DNA of 64,000 nucleotides, taken from NCBI GenBank assembly GCA_019321725.1, contig CM033106.1, positions 22,008,965 to 22,072,964 on the forward strand, written 5' to 3'. Source of the DNA: Paulownia fortunei. Taxonomy: Eukaryota; Streptophyta; Magnoliopsida; Lamiales; Paulowniaceae. Shown in pieces: positions 45,412 to 64,000 of the stretch. How positions within the stretch are numbered: the first letter of the stretch is position 1; each line of letters begins with the position of its first letter. The notes under the pieces are model-generated. The model saw only the letters and a list, made by a program, of their open reading frames with translations. It ran no database searches and had not been told where the DNA came from. A program made the position numbers and the translations under genes.

Positions 45412-46455
45412 ATGGTGTTAACGAGCTTTTGGAGTAATCTATTCAGTGAAAAACTATCAAATGACATCCTATCTTTCTCATATATTGTATTGGATTATAT
45501 GTATTCTTGTAAAATCCATCCATACAACATCCACAATAATTCAACTATTTGATTGGACTATTTTAATCAATCAGTGAAATGTTAGCTCACGCTTAACATA
45601 TATATAATATGATTACGATTTTAGATTTTTCTTATCAAATTAATCAGAATTTTGAACCTTCAAATTCAATAAATAGTTCATGAATAGATGTAATGAAAAC
45701 TTTTTCCAACTTAGTGGCTTTATTATATTAATCCTTGGGATGTAATTTTCAAAATATCATGAATCTGAGAAAAATTTCACCTAGACATGATCTTTTATCA
45801 ACATCAAATTCATCATATGTTACACATTGAGAAAGGTGCACAAATAAGCAAAAGACAAGATCTAAACTAACCTAGTCTCTATGATTGAGTATTACACTAA
45901 AAAAAAGAGAATATTTATAAATATATGAAAATGAATCATTGTCTATTATGCAACAATTTTCAAAGGTTTAAACAAAAGTAAAAACACTGTTAAAAAAAAA
46001 AAGAAATAGCCAAAAGACTAGTATAGACTAGATAAAAACTTGACTTATCCAACATTAGCTCACATAAACTCCATAAAGCTTTAAACCTGTAAGAATATAG
46101 CAAATTCTTAAAAATTGACTAGTAAGTAACAAGTAACTGGAAATGCAAGCATATTAATAGAAAGGTTCCAATCCTGCATTCAATATCATCCTTGACTAGT
46201 TCATCTCCTCTACTTCATCTCTTGCTCAGCTCCTTCTACCAAGGCTAACATTAGATAAATAATTGCAAACCTTGAGCATAATATGTTAATAAATAAAATA
46301 GTGTAACTACTTATGTGGTGTCGCAAAATCAAAATACAACTCAATTAGATTAGCTCCAATTATTATCAAAATGTCCCCATAAAAAGAAAAAAGAAAAACA
46401 CATAATTATTGAATTAACATCTGGATCATGTTAAATCTAATTTAATTAACTTAGA
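45412..46455. other. AT-rich intergenic sequence
   Basis: Nothing recognised. The stretch lies between the doubtful small frame and the 3' end of the FAR1/FRS pseudogene. Confidence 0.55.
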
Positions 46456-46459
46456 AATC

Positions 46460-48458
46460 ATTTACCACATACATTTGATGAATGAGGACCCCCAAATGGA
46501 TATGTGAATAAATGCATTTGCCCACCCAAGTAGAAGTTTGGATTGCTTCCTTATGTTGCAAACACAAAATAGAGTATATAAGATGATAAATATTTATTCT
46601 CTACTTTAAAAAATGAAATAAAATTGCACTTTTTCTTAGAGTTAGATATTGCCAACGAGGTTGGTTGGCACCAAATTGAGAGGAAAATGGTGGACGTTGA
46701 AAAGGATAACTAGTTGGATATTGAGGTGATTGGAAATAGTTTGCTTCCTATGAGTTTGGACATGAATAGCTTCTTACGAGCTTTGTCCCTTTTTTTTGGT
46801 GTCTTTTGTAATCATATCTAAAATTTAATTATCAACAAGAAAAAAAAACATAGGAAGCATTAATTACTTAAAGGAGATTAAATCAACAATAGTATATATG
46901 AAGTGCGATACTATTTAATATTTTTATTTAAGTTAAAACTTATATGCAAGCATTTAGCGTTCCTCTTGACTTGACATAGAGAGGATAACTTACAAGCACT
47001 TCATTTAACCAGTCATTGTCTTCATCAACAACTAAATCATCACAAGCAATTTGATCATTTAAAATCAAATTTTCAAACAAAGCATCTGCTTGCTGACTAG
47101 CATTATCGAGAATTCCAGTTAATATGTTTCTCGCCTCCTCATGAGTTTTGCATTCCTCATGAGCTTTGTATCATATAGTAAGATCATATGTCAACTTCAT
47201 TATTTAGTTGACAAATACCATCTTAGATATATGACCACTTTCTCTTTCTTATCAAATACTCTATTTATACTTCCATTTCTATTTTCTCTACCCTCATAAA
47301 ATACTCTATTTCTTATATTTTTTATCCATCGCTTCTTATGTATGTGTTGGGCAAAATATCCAAATCCATATAGTCTTAAAGACTTTTAAATCATGCTTAC
47401 ACAATATATCAATTTACTCAAATTTGTGACAACTACATTTTACTTTATGATTAATTCTGCTTATAGAATACTGCTTTCCTATCCTTTGAGTTTTGACCTT
47501 TTACTTTGAGCTCAAGCAATGAATTATCAATATCTGAAGGTTATTCAACAAATGTTGTATTCAAAGAATTAATCATTTCTAGTTTAAAAATTCTATATAT
47601 ATTGTGTAGATATCAGTTATATATTTCAACAATGGGTTATTTTTTACAATCATCAAAGGATTCCTCAACCTTTTCTTTTACACGCCATTTGTTTTGAATA
47701 TTTTTATAATTAAGGATAAAATCATACAATGAAATGGTCCTGTTACCTGCTTTTTTTAACATCGAGTCTTGCTTCTAAATATAGCCAAAAGCCCCGCATT
47801 GAACTTGTAATTAGTAAAAGCAGTAGCCTATTTATACATGTCATTTAACTATTTATGACCACTGACGTTTTGTTCATCAATCTTAATTTTTTATGTAACC
47901 TCAAACTCTTCTTTTGATTCACAATGATTCAATACATCCACAATTGTTTAAATTTTGAATCTTAAGTGTGAAAGAGCATCTCGATTGATATGTCATTAAC
48001 ACAAATGTGGATGTGCACATAGAAAATATTGTTTCTCCTGCATTCATAATTGATTGACATTTATCAGTAAAAAATATTTTAGGCTGTTTGTCACTCATAG
48101 AAATTCTATGAGTGTGCACGGTTTGGTAAACCGACCAAATCGTGCCGAAACTGAAAATTCGGTATAAACCGAAATCGAATCGAAATTTTCGGTTCGGTAT
48201 TCGGTATGCATTTTTTAAAATTTCGGTATTCGGTTCGGTATCGGTATTTAAGTTCGGTATACCGTACCGAACCGAATACCGATTTTTATTTTTTTTGTAA
48301 TTTATTTTTTTAAAACATTGTTGATTAATGTTAACATTTTAAGTATTTTTTAGTCTATTATCCTTATGTTCAATTGTTTAGTAATTAATTAATAATTATT
48401 TAGTTGGTGCTTATGAAAATTATTAAAATTTAACTTAATAAAAATAATATATATATTA

Positions 48459-48490
<32 letters not shown>

Positions 48491-49720
48491 TATTTTTAAT
48501 AACTAAAAGAGTGCAATTTTTTTTGTTTGATGAAATGTATCACCAAAATGCATTGAATACTCAACACTTACATATTAAACTAAATGTAATTTGATTTTTT
48601 AATTATTTATTGTTAGTTACAAACGAAACAAATATATAAGCATATTTTTATTTTCACCAATTTAATTATTTACCTTTGCCCAAATAATAGCCATTTATGA
48701 TTGAAAATAAATTCTAAAAAATAGTACAAATGATTGAATTATATTTTATATAGGTTACAACTCCTTGATTAATAATTGTTATGCATAAATTTTTGAAAAA
48801 AAAGGGAGTAAATTTTATTTTTTTATAAATTTCGGTTTTACCAAAACCGTACCGAATTACCGAATTTTTTTCGGTAATTACTGAACCGAACCGAGTTATT
48901 TCGGTTCGGTATTTGGTTTGAAAAATTTTCGTACCGAAATTTCAGTTCGATTCGGTACGGTTTTACCGAATGCACAACCCTACATAGAATCAACAAATGT
49001 TCTAAATAACCATTTAAAAAAACTCTCAATTACATAAGATATGAAAGTCATGTCAAACATCATATTTTACTTGTACTGATTTATGCCAACTAAAAGAACA
49101 TATATCAAATTGTGCATGTTTGTTTGGTAAGTGGTGTTGATTCAGAGAATATCACTAAAATATTCATAATCAACTTGGCATCTATAGTCTTTGAAGAAAA
49201 TTAATCAATTTATTATCATCATCCAATAGCACATTCCAATGAAAAAATAGCTTCTTGTTTGATTTATCTGTAAAATAATGAAGTAATTTAGAAGCATCTC
49301 CATACTCAACTTTTGTATATTTCTTAAATGATTAATCATATGCATCTTTATGAATAAATCTCAAATTTTGTGGCCCTGTGAATTATTTTCCATAAAAGAA
49401 ATAATATTGGCCACAAATAATCTAGCACTTCACCATTGTTTCTACAATTGATTTATGAGCATGTGAAATATTGCGTGATCATCTCAATTTGTTTGATCAG
49501 CCGCAACCACTTCATATTTATGTTCCATAACAAACCTAGTCACTTTCTATTCTCCCCATTTTTTCCCTCCAAACTCTAAGCCTTGTTGTGCATTTAGTTC
49601 TAGTTATTGGCTTTTGATAGACTGATATCCTTTCACAAGATAATCTTTAACACCTTCTCAAACCATTTGTCGAGCTCTTTGCAAATTGCAAGGACTTAAG
49701 TGATGCAAAATTGATGAATA
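46460..49720 (-). pseudogene. FAR1-related sequence (FRS) pseudogene
   Basis: FRS proteins are plant regulators derived from MULE transposases. Reading the minus strand: a FAR1-type N-terminal segment with TRFVMEHKYEVVAADQTN (about 49490-49560), then the start of the transposase domain (DYEYFSDILSINTTYQTN-like words with frame changes, 49020-49330). After an inserted element (48107-48982) come KQPKIFFTDKCQSIM and ESKEEFE (47790-48106), a SWIM zinc finger reading VKCSCHKFE and ILCKHDLKVF (47300-47470), and a C-terminal tail with YPTSYPFQRPPFSSQFGANQ (46640-46730). Many stops and frameshifts show it is non-functional. The order of domains is as in intact FRS proteins, so one gene decayed in place. 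It lies 3' of RecQsim on the same strand. Confidence 0.8.
48107..48982. mobile_element. terminal-inverted-repeat element inserted in the FRS pseudogene
   Basis: The minus-strand end starts TAGGGTTGTGCATTCGGT and the opposite end reads CCGTGCACACTCATA, near-inverted copies. Both ends are dense in TTCGGT/ACCGAA words and the centre (48280-48830) is AT-rich. The flanks, atagaaattc on the left and atagaatc on the right, suggest a decayed target duplication, and the FRS reading resumes beyond it. There is no transposase frame. hAT assignment rests on the TAGGG-like ends and is tentative. Confidence 0.7.
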
Positions 49721-49787
49721 GGGCCATAGTGTTGTAGTTGGAACAGAATTAGGCATCTCTATCTAAATATTCCTCAATGTATCATAT

Positions 49788-61730
<11,943 letters not shown>

Positions 61731-61740
61731 GTTGCAAAAA

Positions 61741-62548
61741 CTATTTTCAGAAGAAACACAAGAAACAAAATCAACATTGAATAGCAGAAAGCAAAACAAA
61801 AAAACAAAAAAAAACAGGTAAGCAGGAAGCAATTTAATATTAGTGCAATCTAAAACAGCTAATTCCAGTTGAGACTCATTCAGAACATCTGAATTAAATA
61901 TATGACACTTTGCTATTTTCCTATAAAACACTAGTCAGGTTTAAATAATGAATTGTCTAGTAACAACGCGAAATTTGAGGCAACTCTGGAATCTACTCTG
62001 ATAAAAATGCATAGAAGTATGCCTCAACCACATACATTGGGAAATAAGATCCAATATTCGAGTTAGGAATGTCTGTGGCATAATTGGGACTGTAAGATTG
62101 GAATTCACTCATCCCTTCAAGCAAATATAGACAGAATCATTATCGACTTACAAATTAATTCACCCAAATGTATATCAGGATTTTGTATAATATATCAATA
62201 ACAACAATCTGTCTGCCCTTTCTTTGCACTTGAAACTTGAATTACCCATAAAAATAATCAAACAAGGTAAAATAACCAGATAACATCAAATTTCAGCTCC
62301 AAAAAATGTCAACCAAAGACTGGCACACTGGCATGACAGAACAAAGAACTACATGAAAGCTGTACACAAATTGCAAAAATCAGCAGAATCATATTGAACA
62401 GTATTTCTCTTTCATTTTGAGGAAATATACGCACATTCATACACAATAAAATACAGATGGTTATCCAATAAGATTGTGCTTTCTTCACAAATTTTTAACC
62501 AAAAAAAAATAGAAATTCAGCGTGCGAGCAAATGTAGAAAGAGAATAC
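61741..62548 (-). other. probable 5' UTR intron of RecQsim
   Basis: The donor cccag/gtattc (62549/62548) and acceptor gaaaatag/ttttt (61741/61740) bracket 808 bases upstream of the ATG at 61730. The open frame that continues upstream of the ATG through this interval (to 61931) would then be intronic. Confidence 0.5.
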
Positions 62549-62665
62549 CTGGGAACAGGGCACCTGTATGCAAGGAGAAAATGATTATCGCGCCAGAAAA
62601 CACGGTTTACAAAAGGTTTGATAGTCCGCACGACGTCGTATATGGCTCGGTCTGTTGTATGTCAA
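62549..62665 (-). promoter_or_regulatory. probable non-coding first exon and start region of RecQsim
   Basis: A locally GC-richer stretch ends in the donor at 62549. It contains the palindrome ACGACGTCGT (62630-62639), whose GACGTC core is a C-box-type bZIP site, and TTTTCTGGCGCG (near 62588-62599), which is close to but not exactly an E2F site. The transcription start is not determined. Confidence 0.4.
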
Positions 62666-63039
62666 GTGCACAGAAAACTTCTAGCACTTGAATCAATATT
62701 ATTTTGTAAATAGTCAATTTTTTTGTTCTTTAAATCAATTTTTTCAAATAATACTTTATTAATTCTGATATTATAAAATATTCAAAATTTAAAATCTACA
62801 CACTCAGATATTTTTACTAAATAGTTAAATTATTTATTGTTACATGTGGAAAATTAATCAAATTTATTGGTAGATGGTATAAAGGGAGCAGTCGTTTTGG
62901 AGGGAATATAACACATAATACTAAAGCCTTTTTGCCCTAGGTGTCATTATACTTATTACAATATACTGATTTTTTTTTAATTTTTGAGAATGCATTTTAA
63001 ATTAATTTTAATATATCCTCATGATTAGTGATTCGTACA
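62666..63039. other. AT-rich upstream sequence
   Basis: No coding frame or recognisable element. It is presumably upstream of RecQsim. Confidence 0.5.
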
Positions 63040-63265
63040 TTATTATTATCTCTTCTCTAAACTATTCGTACACTTTTTGCATAGGCATTTTTCTTCAGCG
63101 CAAGTTGTCTAACATCATAATTAATTATTATTATTTTATTAAATAAAGATATTACGATTTGAATTTTATTTTAAATTCAACTAATTTTTATTTCTTGGTC
63201 TACTTTCACAAAATGTCTTTTATTTTTCCTTTCGCTTCCTTATTCTTTTAATTATGTATCCAGAA
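63040..63265. repeat. direct repeat copy 1 at right end
   Basis: It contains attatctcttctcta, cactttttgcat, caagttgtctaacatcat, gatattacg, ttcttg-gtctac and cgcttccttatt in the same order as 63748-64000. Similarity is moderate, with indels. It contains no coding sequence. Confidence 0.7.
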
Positions 63266-63747
63266 AAAATAAATTAAAACAAAAAGATCATGGTGTATTA
63301 GTAAAGCCCATTGCATTTTTTCTTATTGTTATTAGCCACTTTTTACACTCTAAATTTGTTGAGTATTTTTTACTAAGCAGAGTTACTCTATCCAAATATA
63401 GGTTTGGTTCTTTTTGGTGTCTTGGTTCAGTCATAGAAATTGTGAAAAAAATATTCTTTCACATGAAGAAATGTTTGTGAAGTTTCATTAATAATTGAAT
63501 TAGGTCAAACTCAAACCGTCTGTTTAGAATGAATATTGAGATCTTATTTAAATTTTGATTGAATCTTGAGTTTTAACTTTTTGAACCCAGCATTATCGAA
63601 TTTAAAAATTATTTAAATATTATATATACACACATTTATATAATTTTTAATATTTATATTTTTCACATTTATTTTATATGTTTTTATTTTTTTTAGGTAT
63701 TTATCTGATATATATAACTATATTTACGTGATAATATTAATACAGGT

Positions 63748-64000
63748 ATCATTATCTCTTCTCTATGCTATTCATCCACTTTTTGCTTCCTGTTTTTCTT
63801 CACCTCAAGTTGTCTAACATCATATTTAAATAATATACTTCTATAATGTTAGTGAACTAAGATATTACGTTTTGATGTTACATTTAAATTCAATGGAATT
63901 TCACTTCTTGATCTACTCTCCTAAATAAGGCTTAACCATCACACAGAGTGTATATATTTGTCCTTTTGCTTCCTTATTTTTTTAAGTATCTATTTACAGA
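63748..64000. repeat. direct repeat copy 2 at right end (cut by window edge)
   Basis: It carries the same ordered words as 63040-63265, offset by about 705 bases: attatctcttctcta, cactttttgctt, caagttgtctaacatcat, gatattacg, ttcttgatctac and tgcttccttatt. The window ends before the repeat can be shown to stop. Confidence 0.7.

Noticed and set aside
61731..61931. Upstream extension of the RecQsim first coding frame with a Phe/Leu-rich stretch
   Set aside because: It looked like a signal anchor, but an acceptor site at 61740/61741 just before the ATG and intron-like T-rich text make it intronic.

Overview
The window is nuclear DNA of a flowering plant, most likely a eudicot. It is AT-rich, its genes carry many GT-AG introns, and about 27 kb at the left is old, nested LTR retrotransposons. 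Only three intact protein-coding genes are supported, all in the right 60 percent. The species cannot be named from the sequence. No bacterial-type features (operons, CRISPR arrays, ribosome binding sites), no tRNA or rRNA gene and no organelle-derived segment were seen.

Layout. 1-1084 is AT-rich and holds a CCGGTT-rich repeat. 1085-8965 is a decayed Ty3/gypsy chromovirus (Tekay/Del type) on the minus strand; its 5' LTR is about 2.4 kb and its 3' LTR is truncated. 8966-11167 is a degenerate remnant with a coiled-coil fragment. 11168-21415 is a second, plus-strand member of the same family. A 1,675-bp solo LTR of another family sits inside its integrase, and the junction between its 5' LTR and gag is deleted. 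About 21500-27350 is a minus-strand Tat-type gypsy element, split by a repeat at 24590-25750. Many stop codons and frameshifts show that none of these elements is functional.

Gene-bearing part. 27891-29186 (+) is a three-exon TPR protein gene of 360 aa. 29823-36790 (-) is a nine-exon G3BP-like gene (NTF2 domain, acidic linker, RRM, RGG tail) of 441 aa. 36791-46450 is gene-poor; it holds a clear non-autonomous hAT-type transposon with a perfect 8-bp target duplication, a LINE remnant, a small minisatellite and a 44-bp perfect palindrome. About 46460-49720 (-) is a pseudogene of the FAR1/FRS family, itself interrupted by a small terminal-inverted-repeat element. 49788-61730 (-) is a fifteen-coding-exon RecQ helicase gene of the plant RecQsim type (about 883 aa: UBA-like N-terminus, all helicase motifs, and an acidic insertion between motifs III and IV), preceded by a probable non-coding first exon near 62549-62665. 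The right end is AT-rich, with two related segments about 705 bp apart.

How the genes relate. The three genes share no pathway that the sequence shows: the G3BP-like protein belongs to RNA-granule and stress biology, RecQsim to DNA repair, and the TPR protein is of unknown role. Exon coordinates come from reading splice sites and protein continuity by eye; reading-frame phase was checked across every junction given. I found no wholly new biological system. The observations most worth a second look are a stop-free, length-divisible-by-three intron inside the Walker A motif of RecQsim, paired in-frame splice acceptors in RecQsim and the G3BP-like gene, and several well-resolved nested insertions.
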